In this document: in pieces, positions 12,016 to 23,800 of the stretch
How the letters are laid out: every line of letters starts with the position of its first letter
How positions within the stretch are numbered: position 1 is the stretch's first letter
Origin: Rotaria macrura
Lineage: Eukaryota; Rotifera; Eurotatoria; Philodinida; Philodinidae
Assembly (NCBI GenBank): GCA_900239685.1
Contig: OENT01000088.1
Span: 1-64,000 of the forward strand
DNA length: 64,000 bases
Direction of reading: 5' to 3'
Notes under the pieces: generated by a model
What the model saw: only the letters and a program-made list of their open reading frames with translations
Databases searched by the model: none
Told to the model about the DNA's origin: nothing
Position numbers and translations under genes: made by a program

Positions 12016-14190
12016 TTAATCTAATGCCATTGCTGAACGTGAGTCAACATTGTTAACTATCGTATCCATCGAATCGGCTACATCAACATCAATTGTTGAA
12101 CTAAATTTATTTCTATCATTAGTTGGATTTATTGTAAGTGATTCTTCAAAATCATATAAATCGGGTAGAAAATTTTCATCAATTTCTTCCATGCTGATTG
12201 ATGCCGATGATGGTGTTAAATAACCATCACTACGTTGAGACGATGATGACAATGATATTGAATCATCATTACTGCCACCATTTTCTTTTGTTCTAAAATC
12301 ATAGGCGAATATAGTTGTTCATAGTCTTAATATTTTCTACTTCTGTTCTTTCAAAATGAAGCTATGACAATTCGAACATTGTTAATAAAAACCCTAAAAT
12401 TTAACGATCAATCTTAGAGAACATATCAAAAATGAAAATTAGATCATGATTTTATAACGAACAGCAATCGAGATCTAAATTTTCGAAGATGAAAAGTTTT
12501 TGTTCATTGCACTCATTGCAAAAACAAATACTACTCTAGTGAAGAAATTTTAAATATTCTATATAAAAATAAAATAACAGATTGCTTAGTTACAGAATAC
12601 TTTGATAAGTCTTTTCGCTCATGTATGCACATGACAGTAATAGTAAAATCTATGGATTTAATTTTTAATCTAAAGTTAATTTTTAGTTGTGAATCTTAAT
12701 TCTTTCTTTACATCTATCTTAGTCCAATATTATACATACATGATATAAATTAACAGATCGTTCAAGAATCCTAATCAGTGTTTACTTTTACACAACACAA
12801 AATGGAATGATTCTCTGGAAAACTCTGTTCTTTATATTCGATAAATGACTCTTCCCATACATTTATTAGACCTAACAGTTGACTAATCTATTCTAAATAT
12901 CCAATCGTTCTGTCTCTAATAGAACGATACTCATAAAATTCAATTTTTTAAATGTTTACTCCAATTTCAATAAAATGGAATAGAAATATATATATATATA
13001 TGTACTGTATTTATAATCCAGGTATTCTTTCATTATAACATACTTATCGGTACCGAATTCGTGAAGTTTTCGACGCCATGCCTTGATAGCTCCGTCGAAA
13101 CCACGTCGAGACATTTTTGCATACTTGCATGGTGTACGTGGATGTTGTCTTGTACGCGATTTTCTTTATGTAAAAACCAAACATGATAAAGAACGCAAAA
13201 ACAATTTTTTATTTAAATTCACTTATTTACCGAGGTATAGCAGATACATATGCTTCATAAGCTTTCGATAATTTTCCTTTGCTTATTTCTTTTTGTCGCC
13301 GTAAAAGTTCTATAAGTAAGACAATGAATAAATCAACCATATAAGTGTCTCTCTCTCTCAATCTCTACAGAGAGTATAAATATGAAATTTAACCTTTTGG
13401 ACAACATTCAATCGATCCAAGAATTTCTTCAGTTGTTTTATTTTCATGAACAGAGAATTGTTTTAAATAAAGTACAAAACTATATGAATAAAAACTTGTT
13501 TTTCTTTCAAATACTTTTAACGATTATGGTTTTTTTCTTTTACCTATGCAATTTTTTTTCTTCAGCTTCTTCATTGTCCATTTTATCACACCAATCTTTT
13601 GATAAGGATTTTTGTAATTCTTGTTGTTCTTCTTCGAAGCTAAAAAAGATATGGTTGTTCTTGAGCATATGAATATTCTATTTACCTTGGCTTCGGTGTT
13701 TTAGGTCTTTCATCATTTTGTATGTGAAGTCTGTTGGAACGATTATTTGGTGTTGATGGTTTACTTGATGTTCTATTATAAAAACAAATTAAAAATCGTC
13801 AAAGGAATCTTTGTTTTTCTCGATACCGTTGATTTTCATCACGAAATGGATCGTTGGCATTTTCATCAAAATGTACTGGAGCTGAATACGGATGATATTT
13901 ATTTCGACGTGGTGAACTGAACATGTAGATAGTTTACATAGAATTTCAAGTGATTGTTTTTTTTATTTCGTTTGAAAAATTTTTACTTTTCATTTTTTTC
14001 ATTCGTGCAATAACGTTTTGATCGAAAACGTGCCGGGCTTGGTGTACCACCATCACTTGATTCATAAGCACGAGCTGTTTTAGGTGTATGACGTATACGA
14101 CTATGTTTAAGAAAAGCAAAAACAAACTAATTTATTTATTAACAAGAAATTAATTGATTTAGTCTACTTTGGAGTGTTGGATGCTGACAT
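12016..14190 (-). CDS. SLBP: Histone mRNA stem-loop-binding protein, nine exons
   Basis: SLBP binds the 3' hairpin of replication-dependent histone mRNAs and directs their processing and translation. Exons: 14168-14190, 13987-14100, 13827-13916, 13686-13772, 13544-13639, 13394-13479, 13231-13309, 13044-13163, 12016-12292 (972 nt, 323 aa; human 270 aa). The RNA-binding domain runs from ELLRRQKEISKGKLSKAYEA through VSAIPRKSRTRQHPRTPCKY to MSRRGFDGAIKAWRRKLHEF, matching the human order RRQKQINYGK, HPRTPNK, SRRSWDQQIKLWK. The TPNK motif, whose threonine is phosphorylated in human SLBP, is TPCK here; the threonine is kept. The N-terminal half is rich in Thr-Pro and Ser-Pro (NTPN, HTPKT, GTPSPARF, STPNN, KTPKP), possible CDK sites. 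The tail is serine-rich and acidic. Identification rests on the central domain; the flanks are divergent. Confidence 0.88.
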
Positions 14191-15886
14191 ATTATGGAGG
14201 ATTTGGTAGAATGTAAATGTTTTTTTAAAATAAATAGTAGCCGTCCAACTAAACAAAGAATTCTTCGTTTTTATGCGTAGTTCTAATTGAATACAGATAA
14301 AGACCAATAAGATACATGTTTCGATGAGCGCTACATGCAACGAGACTTATAAAATGGATAGTAACTCATGTATGATTGACCCTGTGCTCATGTCGATCGT
14401 GTATATTTGTTTCGAAGGTTTAAAATAGATATCATATGTTTTTGTTGTCTCTATCAGTCGGGTGAATTGACATTACACGAGAATTTGTCAAGGCTGGTAA
14501 ATACTTAGAGCAATACATAATGTTTTTCTTTTGTTTGATTCTACTCAAGTTTTAATTGATCTACAATTGTCATTGTCCATATGATTGTAGTTGTTTTTCT
14601 TTTAATATAGTAGAACATTGACGATTATCGTTTCTGTTTCGTAGTAGGAGGATAAACATTATTTTTATGTCATTTTTTTTTCATACTACTAGCTTTCATT
14701 ATAAAGCGGCAGATGATGGAATTGACAAGACACAATCGTCGTTGATAAGTAATACAATTTTTATTTTCACGCTTATTTCCTTGCACTGTCATTCTTGCTC
14801 ACTCATCTGTTCCATCTGTGTTGTCGTCAGTAATAATATGCTTGTCGAAATCATTTTCTCTTATATATGTGCATGCAGTGCGTGTACTAGTTTCATGAGA
14901 GATTATCTATTCACTCGTCTCAGTTGTCAATAAAGATATGTATATGAAAAATGTATAAATTACAATGAACAAATTCGAGTAATCATATCTGTCGTGTAGT
15001 ACTCTTTTATTTGTTGATTGTCTTTTTCACGTCTATTTTAATCATCTGATTTAATGATGACAGTGTTAATATATTTGATTATATATTCTTTATCCCTCAT
15101 TATTTCGATATCTGGAAAAGAATGATGTAACATAGCATTGTTCTTCATTATTAAAGATAGTGTCAAGCTTTGTTTATTTCATTGTGTTGAGTAAAGAATG
15201 TCCTTCGATGATAGCAGCAATAGTTGTTGATAGATATTTCGAATCATTCATCCGTCTTAGATGATTATGATTGTTATCAAGATGCCTGCATTCATTCATA
15301 AAAAAAAGAAGTGTTTCAATCACCTGAAATAGCAGACTAGTTTGGATATTTTATCAAGGTTTTCTTTCTTTCTTACTGTGAACATTCGGATAAAAAGAAG
15401 AAGAAGAGTAGGAGAGGAAGAAGAAAATTTGATCCATTGTACATTGTACCAAGGCAAAGAGAAAAGAAAGAATAACGAACGACAACGAATATATATGAGA
15501 TTGTACTGATTTTCGTATAACAAGTATGTGCTGAGTCTGGTAACCTATTATGCTAAGTTCTTTTTTTTCGTTTCTTTTTTGAGTGGCATCATGCATTCAA
15601 CCATAAACTGTGTACTTATGCATTCTTTCATACTTGCTTACTCGCTCACCCTCTCTTCTCTTCATTACTGTTGAAAAATATTTGAAATAAAAAATAGAAA
15701 AAAAAAATTTTCGCTCGTTCTATGCCTACGCAGATAAAAACGGCATTGTATAAAAAAAAGTAAATTGACAGTCCCACTTTCTCTCTTTTCTCTTTCTCTA
15801 TTCGATACATCCGCTCGTAAAGAAAGAATTAGATGTCAATGCACGATATTTATTGCAGATGGAACGCCGTCAATATTACTACAAAA
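14191..15886. other. Divergent intergenic region SLBP / NCK
   Basis: About 1.7 kb between the SLBP start (-) and the NCK start (+), so it should carry both promoters. I see no TATA box I would defend and no conserved gene. An acceptor at 15857-15858 lies just upstream of the NCK start; directly after it an out-of-frame ATG (15859) opens a 13-codon frame that overlaps the NCK start and ends at 15900. Confidence 0.5.
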
Positions 15887-17859
15887 ATGCAACAAAATAA
15901 TACTAGTATTAGTAAGTTTAATTAGTGAGAAGAGTTTTTCTTCTTGTTTTTTTTTTGTTTCATCTATTTTTCTTTCACTTTAATTAGATGGTAGTGAGAT
16001 TGTAGTTGCTAAATTCAACTATAATTCACAAGATAGTCATGAATTAACAATTACTAAAAATGAACGTCTCATATTACTCGATGATACATGTCTCTGGTGG
16101 AAAGTAAAACGAGTCGATTCTGATGATACAGGGTAAGTGCATAAGATAGAATAAATCATTTATTGACTAGCAATTTAAAATAACTCATCGTTCGTATAAT
16201 ACATTTCTACTCTTTCCTTCTTGCTCTTCCTAATCATAGTTAATCCATACATTTACTTATGATTGATGTGAATTCTTCACTGTACAAATGCTCTCGAGAC
16301 AACAGTCTTTTGCTAGTCTCTTATCGTTTTTTTTTAAATTTCATTTTCTCAATGAAGATCACTTCATAAAATAATCATGATAGTCATAATCTCCATCTGG
16401 CAGAGGAAAAAAAATGGAATGAATAATTATCCTTGATCACATAACACCGACACAAAAAGTTCATCTTACTGTCATTTCACAAAAGCATACACATCTGTCT
16501 CATCTTTCACATAAATATACATACATAGACATTTGTGTTGTTATGCAAATCTTAAGTGTATTATGTGATTAGATTTTAATAGTATATGTAATTAGCAAAT
16601 TTATATGAATATTTGGTCTAGATATATTCCATCAAATTTTGCTCGACGAGAAAAACGTTCTTTACTTGATAAAATTATATCGAAACGTCTCGGAAAGAAA
16701 CCTATTCAAACAACTGGACAACAAACTGAACGCATAATTTCATCAGCACTTGTTAAATATCGTTACGATGCTGAAAGGTAAAAATAATTGAAAAAGCTAA
16801 AAAAGAAAAGAAAAGAAAAGAAATGATCCAAATTCAAATTTGATTAATCATTATTTTCACTTTAGTGAAGATGAAATTAGTTTGAATAAAGGTGTATGGG
16901 TTAATATCTTACAAAAGAAAGCTGACGGCTGGTGGCTTGTACAGTATGAAAAGCAACTTGGATGGTTTCCATCAAATTATCTTGTTGAAGTAAGAGAGAT
17001 AATTCTTAAATTCTTTTTTTAATCAAAACCTTTTCTACTATCCTTCTTTGCATTTTTCAAAGAAAACATCTGAATGTTTCAATTCATTATCATTATTGAA
17101 TCAATTGAATAATCAACATAATTCTCCATCATCATCATCATCGAATGGTCTTTCATCGTCGAGTAGTGCCAATTCAAATTTAGTTGAAAATCATAATCAT
17201 CAACAACAAATTCGTCATAATTCACATCCGTTGAATATAACAAGTTCAACTGACGATTATGCTTTCATTATAAAACCTTCAAAATTTGCTCATTCAGATG
17301 GCAAACTTGATACATGTAATAATAATAATAATAATAATTTAATTGATGAACAAAAAATAAATTCATGCTCAGCTTTAATCGAACACAATGACTATTCATT
17401 GTCAGCGATTGATAATAGTTTTAAAAAATTAACATTAAACAATTCACCTTATATTAACGAAATTTGGTATTACGGTTTATTGAGTCGTGACGATGCAGAA
17501 ACATATTTAAAATTATATGGGAATGAAAAAGGCGATTTTCTCATACGCGATAGTGAACGACGAGTATTGTTGTTTTTTATTCTTTAATCGATAGAAAATT
17601 TCTAATCGATATTTATATTTAATTTTCATAGATCGGTAATTATTCACTAAGTATCCGGGATGATACTAATACTATCCGACATTTTCGCATTGAATTATCT
17701 GACGATGGTAGTCGATTCTTTATTGGTAAACGTTCATTTAACTCATTAAATCATCTTATCGAGCATTATAAAACTCATCCGGTATTTGATGCTGATCAAA
17801 ATGATAAACTTTATCTCAATAAGCCATTGATTATAACTGATTTCAATCATCAATTATAA
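15887..17859 (+). CDS. NCK: NCK/Dock-type SH3-SH3-SH2 adaptor, six exons
   Basis: NCK adaptors link tyrosine-phosphorylated receptors (SH2) to actin regulators (SH3). Exons: 15887-15911, 15988-16132, 16622-16777, 16866-16989, 17063-17563, 17632-17859 (1179 nt, 392 aa). The start MQQNNTSI was chosen because its phase and the GTAAGT donor join exactly to the first SH3 exon. SH3-1: IVVAKFNYNSQDSHELTITK through YIPSNFARR. SH3-2: ALVKYRYDAESEDEISLNK through DGWWLVQYEKQLGWFPSNYL. SH2: WYYGLLSRDDAETYLK, FLIRDSERR (phosphotyrosine-binding Arg present), ending LYLNKPLI. Between SH3-2 and SH2, where vertebrate NCK has a third SH3, there are about 140 residues rich in Ser, Asn, His and Gln with no ALYPF, WW or PSNYV signature. 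NCK1 is 377 aa, so total length is similar. Confidence 0.92.
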
Positions 17860-20800
17860 TAAATTGGTTTATTCTTGTTGTTTTGTTTTTGTACATATGT
17901 ACCAATCTATTTCAAAAGAAAAAAATGCTCAAAGAACAATTTGCTTATTTGTTTGTTTTTTTTTTTAATACGAATATGTCTAAAGTTTATATGTCAGTTT
18001 TCTTTTTCTTTTCGTTGCCTTTCTTTTCTTGTTGTACGTGTCTGTTGTTTGTCCTTGATAATAATGATGTGTTCGTTGCTTGATTGAGAAAAAGAAGAAA
18101 TCATCCATTAAAAAATAATAAATTGCATATTATGCATATGAATCAATTATCTAGTGAACTATAATTAATGAATGTAAGATTTAGAAAAATGAAAATAGAG
18201 TCTGTCGTGTTGATCTATTGAATATTTTAGGGTATGATTTGTGAAAAATATTCAGTTAAGGTAAAAAGAAAATCAGACTTCTATCAAATATGTTTATATA
18301 ACGCACGAAAACAGCGTCTGTCGTTTTTGTTTTTGGCTATTACATTTTACTTGTGATAGCTACACATTTGTAGACATATCTTAACGCATAAGTTATATCA
18401 ATTACGCTGTGAATCTCTGTTTTTGACGAGTGAGAAGTATACAACATTAGTTCTAGCCTGTTTGATTGTTGTAATGACTTACTTCTCTTGATATCTTATT
18501 TTCGAGAGTTTGGAAAACTCAAGTTACTATTGTCAGCAGCATCACCGTTGAGAATCTTATTTTTAAATACTATGAAATATTTTCTTTATTTGTAGAAATT
18601 TTTATCATGTTTATTGATCAAATACCATACGTCAATAAATACTTGGATTTGAGTATATCTCAATGAACTTTTATTTTTTATCAAATATTTATTTACTAAA
18701 CAAATATCGGTTAAGTGTAAAGTACTTTGACATACAAGAAAAATACGTTGATTTAAAAACGTTCTAAATCCAATGTATGAATTTGAATTGTTAATGAGAA
18801 TATAAATGCATCATAGAAGTAACAAAAAGAAAGTAACGATTGTGGATGAAAGATTGAAAACAAATTTTACAAAATACATGTAATTATGCAAATGCGATAT
18901 ATTGATGTAAGGAAGTTACTTTCATTATATTTACGTTTGGTGAACAAACACAAGAAGAGTTTGACTTATGCTGGATTAGAGAGTGTATTGATTATATAAG
19001 CCCAGTAGTACTATTGTATGAAGTCTAATCGTTATCTACTCTGAATGTAGAAGACAACATAGTAAACGAATAGAACTCGCCAAAGTGAAATCAATCATTG
19101 TCATAGAAGATCTATCGCCAAGCAAGTTATTTCTAATGTATGAAGATGTTTCAACTCATCATCTATCAAGGATCAATCAGTATAAGTTAAAATCTTTAAA
19201 AATCCAATGCCTTTCTTTCAATCGTCTTGATCTGGAAAAAAGAAAAGGAAGTCCTTATGCGTCGGTATTGTTTAAATTAAGATAAATGCGTCAAAGTATT
19301 TCTGAAGGCTTGATCTTTGATAAATGAGATGACTTTTGAGTCCAGCGTCTGTTTTCTTGTGAAATTTTCTGATGATTTCTGTCATCACCTAATCGACCAA
19401 TAAGCTAATTTATGGGAAAACAAGACGTTTTTTTTTTCGTTTTCTCTCTGTTTATGCTGTTTTGATTGTACATCTCAGAAGCCACAAGAGGTTTTCATTA
19501 GAAATAATTGCTTTATTTTTTTTATCTTTGAATATGTAAGTCAAGATGAAGAGCATGATTGAGTTCTTTTCTTCTTTTGACTCAATTTTTTTAAAGATAT
19601 ATTTATATTTATATGCAAGAGTACTTTTAAAATTAGAGCATCATTGTTTCAGATATTATGTTTTTCCACTCTTTGCTCTGCATAAAAAGTACGAATGCAA
19701 AAATAACGGATCAATTATACCGTATACTCTGACGTGATCATGCAGGCAAGAAAAAAAGGACGTATACAAAATAAACGTAAACGAAGAATTCTCAAGTATG
19801 AAGTAAACATCCTTTAATACTCTACGGCCAAGCAGCTTCAAATAAGATTATGGTATCGACACGAAATTTTCATCATAGTTTCTGCATAGCGTAATTAGAA
19901 TGTATTCAATCAAAGATTGTTGTGTTTTATTTTTATAGTTAGAACGTCAACTTTGTGAACTCGTCGTCAACACAGTGATGTCTCATGATCGTCTGAATTC
20001 AAACGAAGAAATTAATCATTGAAAAACTTGAATAGATTACTCAAAATTCTGTGAAGAAAACAAAACAAAAATATTTCATGATTGGGGATGATCCCCGATT
20101 CGCAAATATCTGAGGATGTGAATAATTCTTTATGATTTTTTTTGCGTGCATCAATTTTTTTCTCATGTAAAGAAGCAGTGTGTGCAACGTGGACGTCAAT
20201 AAATGACAACAAACAGTGGAGTAATGAAAGCGAAATTGAAGAACAAAGGGAGAAGAGAAGTATTAGGAAGGAGCAAGAAGTAAAGTAATAAATAAAATGA
20301 TTAGACTACTGACAAAAAGAAAACGAAAAATATAAAGCAACAAGAAGAGAAACAAAATTTCTGTTGGTAATGAAAAGTAAATATAATCATTTAGAACAAA
20401 AGAAAAAATAAAATTATAATCTGACTTGTCAGTAATACGCCTGTCAGTGGATGATGGTGAATGATTATAAAAACGATCTTCTCGTTTTCTCGACAAATAA
20501 AACAACTGACAACAAAATCATAATGCAAACAGAAACAATTTTCCTACTTGTTCTTTGTGCTGCTTTTGACATGTTTAGCCAAACAAAAAGAAATAGATCA
20601 CAAAAGGAGAAAAAAAAACAACAAAACGATTTCTGTATTTTTTTTTGTTTAAGCAGTTAAATGTACATGAACAATATGGACGGTGGTATATATATGGACG
20701 CTGGCAGAAAAAAAACGCTAAAAAATATACATCGGTAGCAACAAAGGAACGATGTGTGCACCGGTCTAGAGATTCTCTCGATGACCGAGTGAGATTTTTG

Positions 20801-20891
20801 GCTTTTTTCTTTTTGTTGTAAGATAGGCATATCAATGAGGGAAAAAATGCATGCCCTGTTCTTGTGAATGATTGAATCAATTGCTGGAGAT
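17860..20891. other. 3-kb convergent intergenic gap, no gene seen
   Basis: It lies between the stop of NCK (+) and the stop of NPC1 (-). An AATAAA overlaps the NCK stop and another lies near 18116. The rest is AT-rich; short open frames here show no recognisable motifs or exon structure. Confidence 0.5.
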
Positions 20892-23800
20892 CTAGGACAC
20901 TTCGGAGGTCGACATCTGCAATTGCAGTGATTTTCGTACTGATTTTAAGTGATGAATACGATTTTTACGTTCATGATTTGGAGTTGGACCTCAAAGAAAC
21001 AAAGAAATTTATTTATTTAGTAAAGTCTATTCATTTTCATGTCTTTTGTTTACCTATGTAGCTAAGTAATACAGGAAGAAATATTAACCCATGGGCAGCA
21101 CCGAATGAAACAATACAAATAAACATTCGAAAATAAAATATGTGAAAAAGTTGTGAGTGTGAAAAACCAAGCACAACGATGCCACCAATTTTCGTTAAAG
21201 TTATACCGCTAAAAACCTAAGTCAATAGAAAACAAAATAATGCTTGGTTCTCTTTTGTTTCTAATCAAAAGAAAACAATGACGATAACATACTGAACTAC
21301 CCATATAAGCTAGTGCTCTTTCTGCTCGTTCCAAGCGTGAACCTTTAGCTGACAAAATAAAGTCACGACTTATATGAGCACAAAATTCGAGTGATATGCC
21401 AACTGACATAACCAGATTGACAAGTGAAATAGCGTTCATTTCGATATTCCATATATACATCATGGCCATCATATCACAAGTGATCCTAAAAGAAAGACAC
21501 ATAGCATAACGTGTTCGATAATTTCATTCACATCAATCGTTTATAGCGTTTTAGAGTAGATGAGATTTCATGTCACTCAACAGACAGATAGAGTTTTCAA
21601 CACTTCCTAAAAACTCCTCTCCTTTTCTTTTCTCTAGATGAATGAAAACTTCGTATGCATTGTCTTACATAACAATAGTTAATGTGATGATAAATGCAGA
21701 CACCACATCAAAGCCAAGTAAGATAAATGTAGCAATAAATATAGCTCCTGCTGAAATAGATAAATTCTTGATTGCATCATGCCAAATAGTTAAATACTGT
21801 TCATAAAATACATAAAATATACTAAAACGAAACGAATAAAAAGCAGAATGAATGATTACATATGAATTCAATATATTATTTTTCTTACCTGTACGGAAAG
21901 ACTTCTACATCATGACCAGCTAATTTCAAAGTTCTTGTTATATTATCTGATAAAATGTAAGCTTGTTGCATTGCTTCTATGAAATCAGTCGAACTGATTA
22001 AAAGACTATGATAGCCCATAATTAAACTTGTTTCAACGGTATTGTCTTCTATTGATAATGCTACACTACTACCATGTGCAGCATGGCCACCTTTAGCACA
22101 TTTAAAATTAGGATTGTCTTTTAAAAAGAATGGTAAAAGTTTTTTAAACTCTTCATCTGTTAAACTTTCACGTGTTGTATTACGAGTACAAGGATAGCAA
22201 CTTGCATGTGACGGTGCATGTGTTGAGCAAAATTCTCCTGTCGCATTGTACAAACGGCAACATGGCGTTGCACCACGATGACGCAACCAATCATAGTAAT
22301 CATCAAGCCATGTTGTGCCTATTTGTGCAATACGTGTTTCATCTGGACGAAGCGATGCAATACCTAACTGATTAGCCATTGATTGAGATGAACAACCAGC
22401 ACTTGCACATATAAGATTACTTGCATTTAAATCACTATAATTAATACCTAAATAAAAAGTATTTCATCGTTTTTTTGTAATAGAATCAAATATATATATA
22501 TATATATATATGTCTTTACTACTATTAACCTTGCTTAATAACAAAGTAGACGGGTGGTCCAACAGCAAAATATTCTCTTAATGCTAAAAAATAATCAATC
22601 ATATAAGAATCTTTTGCCATAGTAATATCTTGTTCTAGACCAACTTTAACATATGGTAATAAAGCAATGCTTATGGAAAACCAAGTAAAAAAAATGAATA
22701 TAACTGTTGGTCGTACATAACGGTGCATGATAAATGGGGCATAACGAACTTTAAATAGATTAAATAAAAAGCCTTCGATTTCTATTAAATGTTCCTCGTA
22801 GGGTTCTAGTTTTTTCGATATTTCAAGAATAACACTCTTAGTTGTATCATCTGATTTTGTTGGTGTTAATGGTGTTTGTGCTGGATTTGAATGAGTTGAT
22901 ATTGTAGTAGTTTTACTCTCATTCGTATGATTCGAAGAAGACCAACTGACTTTTGGAAAACGAACATGACCGAAATGTCGATCAGTATCATTCGGTTGCA
23001 CTTGTAAACAACAAACTATATCCATACGATTGTGAATCGTACGTTTATGATCAAGTGTTATAAATGTAACAAATATTGTTATTTGAAGAAAAAAGTCAAT
23101 CAATACAGATACTGCTGCATACAAACTGAATAAACGAACCGCTGGCATTGGTGTCAATGCGCCAAGAAAAAATGCCATACTTTCCGACACTGATGTTAAC
23201 AACATAGCTGGACCAACACGACCAACGATACGAGCTATTTGAGCTTCAACATCTTCCTTGTCCAAAATTCGATCACGTTGTATCGATTGAGTTAATATAA
23301 ATATATTATCTAATTGAATAAATAAAAGAAATCATTCTTAAGAAATAATCAATGAACAGTTGATTTTCGTTTGTTTTCTTGAAATTTTCTATCGAAATTA
23401 TTCATAACATGAGTATAATCTCGTAATAGAGAATTTCCGCTTTACATTATTGTACGGATATGTCACGGACATCCTGTAGAACTTGTCTAAGTTATTTTCA
23501 AGCAACTGCTATATTTATTTCACTGAATGGTATGCTAACTTGTCGTGCAATAAAACCGAAGTACTTCATGATTTGAGTATCTATGAAGTATAGAATTTCC
23601 GTTTGTTCTATTTTTTCAGTTGAATTCCAGCTGTGATTTATATGAAATACGCATTAAACGAATGATTTTGAATTACGTTGTAATTATTTATAGGAACTTA
23701 TTTTTTTCACATGATATGGTTCTCTGCCATTCAAGTTCGATCTGATATAACTAAAATCGTTGATTCTTACAAATGTATTAAATCTTCACGAACGTGTTGA

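Noticed and set aside
20575..20880. 101-codon minus-strand frame between NCK and NPC1
   Set aside because: Phe/Lys-rich translation of homopolymer-rich DNA, no motif, no splice partners; it lies in the NPC1 3' flank.
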